Assembly (NCBI GenBank): GCA_003194525.1
Contig: NBIV01000119.1
Span: 167,874 to 231,873, forward strand
From: Gracilariopsis chorda
Lineage: Eukaryota; Rhodophyta; Florideophyceae; Gracilariales; Gracilariaceae
Direction of reading: 5' to 3'
Length of the DNA stretch: 64,000 nt
Part shown: positions 20,343 to 30,706 of the stretch, piece after piece
Layout: the number at the start of each line of letters is the position of its first letter
How positions within the stretch are numbered: the first letter of the stretch is position 1
Made by a program: the position numbers and the translations under genes
The notes under the pieces: model-generated
Seen by the model: only the letters and a program-made list of their open reading frames with translations
What the model was told of the DNA's origin: nothing
Databases searched by the model: none

Positions 20343-21731
20343 GTTACGGGCGCAGTTTATGAATGTTACAATACTCGCCCTAACAACCTGACTGTTCCTA
20401 CCCACGGAAGTCTTCGAACTACGTCGGTTTCCTCGACACCGCGGTCGTTGAGCCATCTTAGTTCGGCCGAAAGGAAACTGGCAGGCATAGGCCTGCTACA
20501 ACTACGCAGGGCACCAATGCCAGCTGAGCCAGGTATCAGATCTATACGGAATGCCGATTTTCACTTCGCAGTGTGCCGCAAGGATGATCCTGTGGAAAAG
20601 CAGAGCGTAGCAGCCCGGGAGCTACTCCATCACATAGGTGAGGTAGACTGCGAGGCCTGGACGGATGGCTCCGTTGGCAAACCAATATTAAATGCCAACA
20701 ACTTGCCATCAACCCGGGCAGCAGTGAAATGGGACGAAGGATGGTTCAGTGGCACAATATGCGAGGGAGATGGTATGAAGCATTCTGCAGAGTTCCGATC
20801 GTTTAAAGCAGCACGGCGAATAGAACCAGATATACTGATCCAGTATGATGATGAATTTCGTATGTGCTACAGACTGGATAGGGATAACGCCATATCTGAC
20901 GAGGACGGACACGTGCTTCAAGTGCGAATACTAGATGTTGGAACGGTAGATGGGGGAGGTTATTTAATCTGGTGGAAAGGAAGTATCGAACCTCAAAAAG
21001 GAATAGTCCCAGCTGGGATAGGGGTCTGCTCGTACACTGCAGAACTAGCAGCGTTCCGGCGAGCCCTATCCGAAATTGCTGTGAAACTTTGCTGTGGCTG
21101 GAGAGGGACAATCAGATTTGCAATGGACTCGAAAAGCCTCGTTCAAGGCTTGCAAATGTCTCAACGACGCCAAACACGCCAGCTACAGGACACCTCTGAA
21201 TGCATGACATTGATAACTAACTATTGCCAATTTCAAATTGTTTGGCTACTGGGACACTGCGGGTTGCCACAAAACGAAGCTGCCGACGAACTTGCAAGGA
21301 AGAGCCTTGGTCTCCCCCTAGCGCAGCAGCTCCGGAAAGAGATCGACTTCCTGGAAGTGAAACAGAGAACCCGCGTCCGTCTTACTAGCACAGAGCTAGT
21401 AAGCGAAGTCCCTGAGACACTATCAAAGGTTTTGACTCTGAGGAGGGCGCATACAGCCCTGTCGCAGATATTTACAGGTCACGTTCCGACGCTACATCCA
21501 GTCTCCACTTTTCTCAACAACAGGAAATGCTTCTGCCCGCTCGGATGTGGGCTCAACATACTTAATAGTGTAGACCATTTCGTCCTTAGATGCCGCCGAA
21601 GAGCGGCATCCCGGCGTCGAGAGCTCCCGCCTCTCCGAGAGAGGCAGGGCTCTGACGCCGAATCAATAGTAAGGACATGGCCAGAAAAGCTGTTGGTGTA
21701 TCTAGAGAGAGAGGGGTTCTTCTCAATGTAA
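20343..21731 (+). CDS. LINE ORF2 C-terminal fragment: RNase H with inserted Tudor-like domain and zinc-knuckle tail
   Basis: Numbering from the first codon of the 427-residue frame at 20448 (a TTG; no true start exists in this fragment), the RNase H active site is D73 (WTDGS), E199 (SYTAEL), D227 (FAMDSK) and the D280 region (WLLGHCGLPQNEAADELA). Between D73 and the next strand (GGGYLIWWKG, 169-178) lie about 86 extra residues. They read like a Tudor/Agenet-type barrel: VKWDEGWFSGTI at 93-104 and ILIQYDDEFRMCYRL at 129-143. The C terminus has a CFCPLGCG...DHFVLRC metal-binding-like cluster typical of LINE tails. RNase H would remove RNA from the RNA-DNA hybrid. The inserted module may bind a modified histone tail, by analogy only. 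Confidence 0.75.
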   Translation, partial: VTGAVYECYNTRPNNLTVPTHGSLRTTSVSSTPRSLSHLSSAERKLAGIGLLQLRRAPMPAEPGIRSIRNADFHFAVCRKDDPVEKQSVAARELLHHIGEVDCEAWTDGSVGKPILNANNLPSTRAAVKWDEGWFSGTICEGDGMKHSAEFRSFKAARRIEPDILIQYDDEFRMCYRLDRDNAISDEDGHVLQVRILDVGTVDGGGYLIWWKGSIEPQKGIVPAGIGVCSYTAELAAFRRALSEIAVKLCCGWRGTIRFAMDSKSLVQGLQMSQRRQTRQLQDTSECMTLITNYCQFQIVWLLGHCGLPQNEAADELARKSLGLPLAQQLRKEIDFLEVKQRTRVRLTSTELVSEVPETLSKVLTLRRAHTALSQIFTGHVPTLHPVSTFLNNRKCFCPLGCGLNILNSVDHFVLRCRRRAASRRRELPPLRERQGSDAESIVRTWPEKLLVYLEREGFFSM

Positions 21732-21771
21732 CCCCTACCGTAGTCTTGGAATTAGAGACGCGAGCTCATAT

Positions 21772-21789
21772 AAACACACACACACACAT
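21772..21789 (+). repeat. (AC)n LINE tail
   Basis: A simple AC repeat at the 3' end of the truncated LINE. Two other family members in the window also end in (CA)n when read in their own orientation. Confidence 0.8.
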
Positions 21790-24596
21790 CTTAGTTCGAG
21801 TTTGTAACTCCCAGGTGAGACATCTGGTGGCTTCACGCATATCCTCATTTCTTTGTTTCAAATGCATACGGAAGCCTCTGTTGGTTGAAAAGCCATATGC
21901 ACGGCCAGTACTGCCCGTCAACATCTTTTTTTTTTCGCTTCAGGTTCACATCGTAACCTCCTCCGTTTACCCTTTCCAGTACAGGGGTATGCAACTTGTC
22001 GGTTCTTATGTCACAGAGTCTGCTGCTTTTGCGTTCATCCGATATATAAGTAGTGCGTACACCCAGAATAAGTCAGTCATGGTGTTTCTGCTAAGGAACT
22101 TCGTGCTCACCACATGGCTCGTCAGAAGCGGTCGTCATATGTTTTACTCACCCATATGTTCTCTCAAATCAAATCACTCGGTGGTATCTCATCGGCAATT
22201 TGTTGTCCACTTTAGTCGGCATAAATTGCAGTTCTATACTACTCAACGTCTCTCCAATTGCCACTCTTCACGTCGTCGGAAGCGGTATGGATTATCATCG
22301 GCGGCGTTGCGCCGGTAGTGCTGATGGGATCAAAACTGTCGTATTCGCAGCTGGACGCTTTCTAAATAGTATGTATTGCCGCCATTGAACCGAATGTGCG
22401 CGGAGCCGGGATGTATTGCGACATGGTATAGTGCGAAAGCATATCTCGTCATTGCGATATAATCATGCCTCTCATCTTTAAGCCTTTCATTTCTCACTCT
22501 TCATGGTGTGTCAATTCTGGGCTGAAGTGCATTTCATTTCTCGAGAGACGTATGAGAGGAAGTGTTGTCGTTACTAGAAACAGGTATAGTTTGGTACAGA
22601 AACAACTGCAAAAGAACCTTAATTTGTAGTATACGCAAGGAAAGGCTGACTGTAACAAAGCGAGAATCGATTTTGTCTCTTGATGCTGTAAATCTCTTAC
22701 CAAGTATATGGTAGCGGTCTACCCCTTCTAAGACCTTTCTTCAGTGTCACCCAAACATGGTCTCGCGTGCGTCTACCAAGGCATTACCCATGTCATAAAA
22801 TATCTCGGAAATCCGCTCCCTCTTCCAAACTGAAACGCGGGAGTACGGCACCGAGGTTCAAACCGGTATCTCAGCCACGATCGATGACAAATTCCAAGGT
22901 CGTCCCTCTTGCCGCCCGTTATGCCATCTCCAATCTTCTCATGTTTCGAGCGGGTAGACAATCTAAGAACCGCACGAGTTGTGTCCAGATACCCTTGAGA
23001 TGTTCACGGAATATAAGCACTGATAAATCAGGCCAGGTCTCTTCCTCAAACTTATGTTCTTCGCAGGAACTTCTCATGCGAGCGTTGTCATACCTTCAAA
23101 AGTTCGTTTGACTGAAAAAGTACCTTCTCCGTTAACATCAGCTCGCAAAATATCGCACAGCACATCCGCATCTCTCTTTAGCACGCTAGCCGACCGAATT
23201 GCCTATAAATGTTGTTATTTCTATGTAATGCGAGCTCTAGGTCATGGAAACTTTACCATTCGTCATCGAGCTGATCACGAGAGTAAACCTATGGACGTGC
23301 ATCAACGTTCGCATCTAATTCCGGGAAATCGGCCGTCGGTACTTCAAATCGCTCACATTTTGGGCGGGCCCTCACATTCGCGAGTCTGGCAGACGTCAAG
23401 CTTCGTTGATTCAAGGTAGAGCAAAGTACAGCCAAGTTCGCCGTTGCTCTTTACAAAGACTACAAAGCTACTCAAACCCGCGACGACTGCGTCTCTCGAA
23501 TTGCTTTTCATTCCCTAATACTTGTTCGTTCTCATCGCCCTCTTCCTCCTTGCCGAGCTCAGCACTCAGGTCTCTCGGACTTTTTCAGGCACGGTCGCGA
23601 ACATGTAGCTGTATCTAGTCGATGATATCTTGCTCTGGGATACAGGAGGGTCACTTATGCGCCCTTGAGGAGATATTGAGAGAATGTGGACAGTAAATTC
23701 TTTTTGCAAGAAAATGGGAAATGCGACGGCACCCTCAGTTACATAATAGATACAAGGGAAAAGTTACGTATATACAAGGGCAGCCAGCAATGGGACGAAG
23801 TTCTGCGGGCGAGTAGACATAGGCCACGCTAGACCTCTCCCCGTAAAACGTCTTGAGCCCTATCGGCTCCTTCTCTAGTGCTCCGACAGGCTCCAGCCGG
23901 CCTCTCCTAGCAAACAGCCCCAACCCCTCCAAAGCAAAGCAAGACGCATCTTTCTTGAAAGTCTGAAAGCCGAAAGCTGAGACGGCGCATGAAGACAATG
24001 CTCATTGATCAAGACCCTGTGGCGCTCTGCAGATCACCGTTGTGATTCTTGTTATTGTTTACTCTTCCAACTTTCAGTCGCAGGAACGATAAGACGACTG
24101 AGCCAGACCGGAGCCCGTATCCGTGATTGCAGACTTCTCTGGTATCCATTGCACCATACTTTCAGAGAATCTAATGGGGCACTCTGTAACTGCGACCAAC
24201 GAGGACCCCACTGACGACTCGTTTGTACATCTTTTACCGACTATCCTTCGACTCTCGCGTTCTCCCACGACCATCAATAATAGTACCCGGCGGCCCATTC
24301 GTTGTCACGTATCTCGAAACTGCAGAATCCCCCGCCGAAGTTTAAGAATGGGACTGGGTTTAACCTGCCACCGCCGAAGACAAATTATAGTACAGACAGT
24401 CGTGTTATGTGTTATTGTAGCATTGTTAGCTGTCATTGACGATCTCACCGACGATGAATCTGATGAAGAAACATCTAGCTAGAGACCTCCATATCACTGT
24501 CTTTTGTGGGAGGACTCGTCTTCCCCTTTAGGATTTGCTAGTATCCCATTTTATGTTTTCCGTGATCCCGACAAATTCAGCAGTTCTTCACGCGGC
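21790..24596. other. Long gene-poor interval
   Basis: No gene can be supported. Overlapping plus-strand frames at about 22767-23618 and a frame at 24123-24482 ending in an acidic stretch (DDLTDDESDEETSS) could be decayed coding or transposon sequence. None shows a family motif or an intact start. Confidence 0.4.
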
Positions 24597-24772
24597 CTCT
24601 TTGTGTGTGTGTGTGTGGTTACGGGCACGTGCCTCCAATTCCAAGGCAACGGTATTCGCTTTCTACAAGTAGAATGGTAATTATCTATTCGACGGCTAAA
24701 TTCCGCTGATAGACCCAATCGCATCTCCATGTGGCTTCCTCATCCGGCGTAACTTTATAATGTTTTACAGGC
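24597..24772 (-). mobile_element. 5'-truncated LINE 3' end (copy 2)
   Basis: Minus-strand copy of the repeat at 508-690. It has a (CA)n tail at about 24601-24617, a shared 3' UTR and a short conserved C-terminal frame (MRKPHGDAIGSI) ending in TAG. The block TATTCGACGGCTAAAT and the block GACCCAATCGCATCTCCA are identical in both copies. The left limit is set by the (GT)n run. The right limit is where similarity fades, and unaligned element sequence may extend to about 24890. Confidence 0.6.
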
Positions 24773-26748
24773 TTTCGGAAGGTTGGCACACCCCGACGGG
24801 CGGAACTGCATATGCCCTGAGAGGGACTCGCTAGTACCTTGCAGTGGTCCCGCACCACAACGGTATCCAGCGCAAAGCGATTTAGCATCGTGATTCCAGA
24901 TGGGCTACGACAACTTTGACGCCCCCACGGCCTCTTTATTAGACAATGTCATGAGAATTGAAACGAAAACGAAATGGAATCAGCCGCTGGAAGTATTATG
25001 GCAGCCAGCTTTTACAAACTAGAGATCAATCGTTTGGAGTTAGTAACGCGCTTTCTAAATTAGTAGCCCGAGCACAACCATGCATGCATGAGCGCAAAGG
25101 ATAGCACTGTGAGAGAAATGATCGTTTGGAAAATCCTGTTCAAACGGTTTTGTGGGAATCTGGGTGAACAGGCGACGTGTTTGGTGGCTTGACGGCCACT
25201 GGAACTCTGTGGATGAGGCTTATATGAAGTCAAGCACAAGCAGCTTTGCGGCAATATGAGCATGCGCCGAAATATTCAATTGCCTCCATCTTTCAAAGGA
25301 GAACTGCGATAAAAGGAGATTGGTTTTGCAAGAAGAACAGGGTTTTCGTATCCATTGAAGAAGAATATTGCAGCATAGAGCAGTTTCAGAATGATTGGAA
25401 GTCCGAAATTAGTGACGAAGCTATCAAATTGGTCGTGGCCCACCCCACACCCGTTTCACATTGGTGAAGGATAATGAAACAAGCTAAGGAGGAGGAATAA
25501 GCGAGCGTAGACTGCGAGGCGCGTCTTTCATCAACCACCACGAAGATGAATCACAGCAGCCACGGAGCTGTTCATGACATGGACGGTATTAGAGGAATGA
25601 ACGGTGAAGGCTTGATGGTATCGGTGCTAGTGGACTCAGTGGTGTCGAAGGACTGAAGACATCTCTCGAATTTCAAGAAGAGGAGAAAAGTCTTGCTTGA
25701 GTGGCTGTCGATTGCTGATGTGACGCAAAGCACGATGTGTGGTAGGCGGCCGGCCGCGAGCTGGTCAGAATACGGGAAAGGCTTCCTTGTCTTCACCGAT
25801 GGAGTTCCTATCTCTACCATGCTCTTCCATATCAAGTGCGGTGTTTGTAACGACTTAGATTGAGTTTTCAGTCTTCGGTTTGAATGTCCGCCCACCACAT
25901 CCCGGGAGGCAACATTTCTGCTTAGAAATGTTGCTTGCTTCTTGGTTCAACCAAAAAGCTGTAAACCTTGAGGAAGGTTACTTACCTCGCTCGCTTTCCC
26001 GTCTCCAAGTGATGAGGATCTTTTACTACAAGAAATCGTCAAGCGGCCAGTAGTACGATATTGAAAAGAAAAGGAGGGTGACTTGCCAGGGCTTTGGGTC
26101 AGGCAAGTCATTGAATGAGCTCTCATTTGCAAGGTGGAGCACCAACGTAAGGCCATCTTCTGGTTCTTGCATGGTGCGTTTCGTGGAAAGGAATTGCAGC
26201 TAAACAGGTTCCGCACCCATCGAGTTGTCACGAAGCTGTCAAGAAAGTCAGCTCTATCTACTTCTGATATATACTTGCCGTGTAACCATTTATCTTTTTT
26301 CCCATGCTGCACAGGGAACGTCACTGGTATGTATCGGTGGTGGATAGTGTTGACCCGTTGGACACCTCGATGTTCTTTTTTAGTTGGCGTTTCTAAATGG
26401 GTCGTTTCCCAGCATCTACAAAGTTCAGACCACTTTTTCTTCAGATGGTTGTATCTAAAGAACCTACTGGGGAAAGCCTTAACACAATAGAAAAAACAAA
26501 GCACTCGTATAAGAAGTTACAAGACTGTCCCTGGTAACCCATCTCTCTCGTACGCTTACAAGGGCCCAGGGCTTAATACTGTATGGACAAGAAACTCATT
26601 TGAGAAGATCAACACGTCTGCTTATTGTTCTATCTGGCTCAGCAGTGTTGAATACAAGAAGATATTCTGGTATGATTGGAAGTCGAGTTCCTTGCACGGA
26701 AAAAGAAAAGCGAAACGCATATATGTACGCCCTGCGCAAAGCGCAGGC
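24773..26748. other. Gene-poor interval
   Basis: No gene is supported. Both strands have 100-185-codon frames near 25572-26504 without recognisable motifs. It contains the perfect hairpin at 25909-25934. Confidence 0.4.
25909..25934. repeat. Perfect 11-bp hairpin
   Basis: GCAACATTTCT (25909-25919) pairs perfectly with AGAAATGTTGC (25924-25934) across a GCTT loop. It lies in gene-free sequence. Confidence 0.85.
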
Positions 26749-27536
26749 TTATCGACGAAGGTTTTCCATTCGAGCCTCGATAGCGCTATCATTCACGGCA
26801 GGATTCATCTGAGCAGGTGTACCATGCGCAGCAGCAACTGCCCCAAGCTTCGACCCTTGTTCTAATCCGAGCTCATCCAGTACCTGATTGATTACGTCAT
26901 CCGTCTGTGCTTCTTCATCAGCACCGCTCAGAACATCTCCCATTGCATCGTCCACCATCTCCTGTGTCATCTCCATCTTTCCATGTTCCATCTCAAACTG
27001 CATCATCACATTCTGCATAGCTGGTAGGTTCATATTCTGGTTGATACGAGCCATAATTTGTACAACGTTTCCCATTGCGCTGGCCATTGATTCGTTTGTG
27101 CGCATGGATGTAAGCTGCATTGAAACGCTTTGCATTTGTGTCCGCATCTTGTACATGCGAGTGATATGGCTGCGAGTACGCACAAGGTCTCGAGCCAACA
27201 TTCTTGCAGCTTCGATTTGACCTTCTTTTGCTATTTTCTTGATTTGCACTTTGACCTTCTGTTCCTGAGCTGTCATTTTCAGCCTCTCTCTTTCCAGTTC
27301 GCGACATGCTTTGTCTATAGACCTGTGGTAGGCAAATAATTTTGTCGCAGCGCAGTGCATAGGCGTCAGAATGCGCATGACTTCAATGTGAGAAAACAGA
27401 TGGAAGACAGAGGAGAGCAGTTGATAATGGGAGCATACCTTTGGTTTCGCTTAATCTGTTGTCCTAAGGTCTCCGGTGCGGGAGCAGGAGGTGGCGGAGG
27501 GGCTATCGGCTCCTTTTTCCCGAACAGCCAAGTCAT
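26749..27536 (-). CDS. VPS2: ESCRT-III subunit CHMP2/VPS2, copy 2 (two exons)
   Basis: Exon 1 is 27439-27536 and exon 2 is 26749-27322, with a 116-bp GTATGC...CAG intron, again 223 residues. Exon boundaries and phase equal those of copy 1. Protein differences cluster at the N terminus (MTWLFGKKEPI versus MSWLFGKREPL; KKIAKEGQ versus KKTAREGQ). The C-terminal 150 residues are identical, and their DNA differs at only about three sites over roughly 450 bp. Intron, 5' flank and 3' flank are unrelated at sight. The sequence becomes different within a few bases after the stop codon. Function is as for copy 1; both copies look intact. Confidence 0.92.
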
Positions 27537-28846
27537 GTTGAGCAGAAAGGTTGAACAAAGAGGAAAGGTAAGTCTTTAGGATAGACAAACGCGGTCGTTC
27601 AAAAGCCTCAACGCTGGGTTTGGAAAAGAATCTTCTGCGTTGAAACTCCTTTTCACTCCAGAAGGGTGAAGTCACTTCACCAAGTTCAGCGCACGATCCC
27701 TCGCAGTAAATACTTCGCGCTGTCGAGCCCTTTCGCGAGTTGAGCAGGTCACTTTGTATGGACACGAGCGGCCAAAGTCTTGTTGCCGTGGAGGTGAAAC
27801 AGGTTTGGCATTGCTGTGCAGCACCATGTCCAGCAGGCCATCATGAATCGTTGGTAGACCGTGCATAGTATGCACGATGCCTGTCAATTCGCAAAATAGT
27901 GGCGAAATGGAGCGGCTGTGTAGGTTTGATCTTCCAGTCCAAACAGCACACGTGCGGTCATCCTCGTTATCAGCAGTTGTTTTCTGAGGGCATTCACCCG
28001 TTGTCGCCAAATTTCTCCCTAAAACAGCAGCTGATGGCTGTTTCATGTACCAACGGTACATATGCCACACAACGTAGATTCACCAGACCACGCAGCTGAT
28101 GGTGCGCCGGGGAACACGTGGCATAGGTTGCAGATTTCCTGTCGCATGACGCTAAAACGTCCGTTGTCATTGAAATTTTGCAGAATGCTCCCTAACAAAT
28201 TAAGTTTTAGGGCCGTTCTATGAGTTTCTAAATTTTAACGGATGTAAACGTGTTACGCAGTCAACTTCAAGCTTTCACCCAAGGCTTCATTCTATGAGTT
28301 TTTCTTAACGCCAGCCCCATACCCTCCCAGAGACAATTCAGTACCAAAGCGCCGATCTGAACATTTTACAGCAACGGAAGCCCTGATTTTGCCCCTGAAG
28401 AGGGCAATCTCAACTGCGTTGCGGCTTCCGGTGGGAATACCCACAGGGCGGTTAAAACGTTTTCACCGCTCGCAATCGCTAGCTCTCTCGACCAAATCAT
28501 CGGAATAATGTCTGAAAGGGAAGGTGAAGAGTTAACCTATCCAAGGATAAGGGTTAGCAGACTGCTACCATCGCAGCTTTCTAAGTCTTTTCTACTGACT
28601 GAAGAAGATAGAAAACTGCGGAGGTGCGGACTTGTTGGAAACGCTATCATCACGACTTCGACGAGCAAAAAGTATCTGACATGAGATATGATAATCTGAG
28701 AGAAGCGTGGAAATATCCGACTTCTGCTCTTCGCGAAGAGGAAACAAAAAGGAATCCATGCATACCGTATGTCGTAACTGACGCGCGTACGACGTCACTA
28801 ATAACGAGCAGCGAGACCGTCTTACCCCGAACCGGCCCAAGCATAT
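27537..28846. other. Intergenic, no confident gene
   Basis: A 132-codon minus-strand frame at 27672-28070 is open but unrecognised. An AAGGGTTAG motif lies near 28549, and paired stems lie at 28376-28444 (see that entry). Confidence 0.4.
28376..28444. other. Possible structured RNA element
   Basis: Nested complementary segments: GGAAGCC (28376-28382) with GGCTTCC (28423-28429), inside them TTGCCC (28389-28394) with GGGCAA (28402-28407), and immediately 3' GTGGG (28431-28435) with CCCAC (28440-28444) around AATA. Together they could fold as a compact multi-stem RNA. No known RNA family is recognised. Confidence 0.3.
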
Positions 28847-30035
28847 CTACTCCAGAACTCCAGTGTCCGTGAATTTCACTTCAGACAAAGGACGATCACG
28901 GGGGTCAGTCCGCGTTCCTTCAATTTTGCGCAGCGTTTCCATGCCCTCCAAAACCCTTCCAAATAGCACATGCTTTCCGTCCAACCATGGAGTTTTCTCT
29001 GTGAGGTTGTTAGTACCTGTGATACATATCCAGTTGCAACCAGTAGACTTACGTACCATATGTGATGAAAAATTGAGATCCTATCATAAGCAATGATGTG
29101 AGAAGATGGTTAGATATCATCTCATGTACTAGCTCATGGTACGAGGGAGGGTTCATGACTTCTCCGATTCACGGCAGAAACCTTACCATTTGTATCTGGA
29201 CCAGAGTTCGCCATACTCACGGCTCCAGCTGACGAATGCGAGAACTTGAAGCCCTCATCTTTAACTGCAACATGAAAGCTGGTTAGTATCCTGCATATGA
29301 GTATGTTCTAACCAAGTATGGATTCGTGACTTACATTTCGATCCATAAATGGATTTGCCGCCTGTGCCGTTGGCTTTCTGTGATGTAAGAGCATTAGTTA
29401 AAATCATTATGAAACTGAAACCGTAGAGAATATGAAGCAGAACAGAAAGCTGTTATCTTACCGTAAAATCGCCTCCCTGTGCCATGAAGTTCTTAATGGT
29501 CCGATGAACTGAAGCAAATATGAATATCGTTAGAATTAGCGTCCGCTATAGAGTTTGGATTAAACAAACACTTCGTACCTATACTTCCCTTGTATCCGAA
29601 TCCCATTTCTCCTGTAGAGAGCTTCTTGAAGTTCTCAACAGTTCTAGGGAGATCATCTCCGAAGAGACCCAAGACGATACGCCCTGCCGGTTCGCCACCT
29701 ATCGATACATCCATGAACACTTTGGTTGTAACCCTTCCATCGGCGGGATCCATTAGCTTTCCTGTGGAAGCGCTTGTAGCAGGTACCATCTTGTCTGCTG
29801 GAGTTGCAAGAATCCAAAGTCCAACCCCAATGAATCCGGCGGTTATCAAATTGTTAATGAGTCCGCGGCGAGAAATCGCTTCCATGATAGATTGAACACT
29901 CATAGTTGGCATGACTCGACGAGATTGTTTTACTGTCGCTGTTCTCGGGGCTGTAGAGGATATACAAGGCTTCCCATGAAGCGATGAGGAAGAAAGCAGC
30001 GGGGTGCTTGCTGCAAATGCCACATTTGCTTGCAT
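28847..30035 (-). CDS. Membrane-anchored organellar (probably plastid) cyclophilin, six exons
   Basis: Exons: 29579-30035, 29462-29508, 29335-29377, 29187-29264, 29057-29080 and 28847-29016 (819 nt, 272 residues). All introns are GT-AG and 40-106 bp. The reconstructed protein has a Ser/Ala-rich transit-like N terminus, then a hydrophobic segment ([16 protein letters not shown], about residues 61-76), then a cyclophilin peptidyl-prolyl isomerase domain. Domain landmarks are [36 protein letters not shown] (catalytic Arg), GSQFFIT (across the exon 5 boundary) and [10 protein letters not shown] with the cyclosporin-contact Trp. The targeting peptide plus membrane helix suggests a plastid envelope or thylakoid location, with a protein-folding role. 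Exon 5 is only 24 nt. Confidence 0.9.
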
Positions 30036-30706
30036 CTCGGTACTGTGTTTTCCTGTAAACCTTGGACAAATAGACGATTGCCGTTCTCTCCCGTGTGCTG
30101 AACGAGGTTGGTGTGTTATGGGAGTGGGTGCAAGAGATGGAGCAAAACTGGTCTTTCTTCTTCGTAAAGGGGAACAACCCTGTGGCCGAATGTCCGCAGA
30201 CTGACGGGAGATAATGAGAGTTCAGATATGGGTTATTGGAATGGATCTGAACAATTAACATATGTTTAAAAACTATTATTTATTTGAAAGAATAGCCTCG
30301 TTCACGAGGCTATTGTTTCAACGAAGGCCGGGTTTGGTGAAAAGCCAAGCATTCCAAAACGGTGATCATTTTCTTCGGATTCTATTCACTAGACGGTACG
30401 ATGGTACCTGGTACCATAGGTAGCAATCCTACCAACGATATGATCGCCCAGCAGTCCAAAGTTTGGGCTCTTTAAGCCATCGTTCATCAACGGGGTTCGC
30501 GTCAACGTCACCAAAGGTGTAGCTTGCGCCCATGTCAGTCATCGCCCGAGCTACAGAGACCATATACAGAATCGCCTTAGAAGCTCCTTACTCACGCCAA
30601 CTCCTGTTATGTCATCCGAAAACGAAATGTGCTACCCACAAAGCCAGAAACTCCTTCAAAAACAGTTAACTCTGTATACCGTATACTCTACACAGGAGCA
30701 AACGTG
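30036..30706. other. Intergenic between two minus-strand genes
   Basis: 5' flank of the cyclophilin gene and 3' flank of the membrane-protein gene. It holds a perfect hairpin at 30291-30314. No gene is seen. Confidence 0.45.
30291..30314 (-). terminator. Perfect 10-bp hairpin, candidate gene-boundary structure
   Basis: AATAGCCTCG (30291-30300) and CGAGGCTATT (30305-30314) are perfectly complementary around a TTCA loop. It sits about 390 bp beyond the stop codon of the upstream membrane-protein gene and 255 bp before the cyclophilin ATG, with A/T-rich sequence on its left. A role in transcript end formation is inference. Confidence 0.4.

Larger units (their letters stand above)
20343..21789 (+). 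mobile_element. 5'-truncated LINE: RNase H end of ORF2, 3' UTR and (AC)n tail
   Basis: The frame is open from 20343 to the TAA at 21729-21731. It is followed by about 40 bp of 3' UTR and an (AC)n tail at 21772-21789. No reverse transcriptase remains, so the copy is 5'-truncated, as is usual after target-primed integration. The 3' UTR resembles the ends of the repeats at 508-690 and 24597-24772. Confidence 0.8.

Noticed and set aside
22767-24482. Possible Harbinger-type transposase remnant
   Set aside because: No DDE residues or terminal inverted repeats could be recognised; the frames are too decayed to call.
26888-27220. 110-codon plus-strand frame identical to one at 17003-17335
   Set aside because: Identity only reflects the duplicated CHMP2 exon on the other strand.
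27672-28070. 132-codon minus-strand frame
   Set aside because: No motif, no clear start, and no splice partner; kept only as a note.
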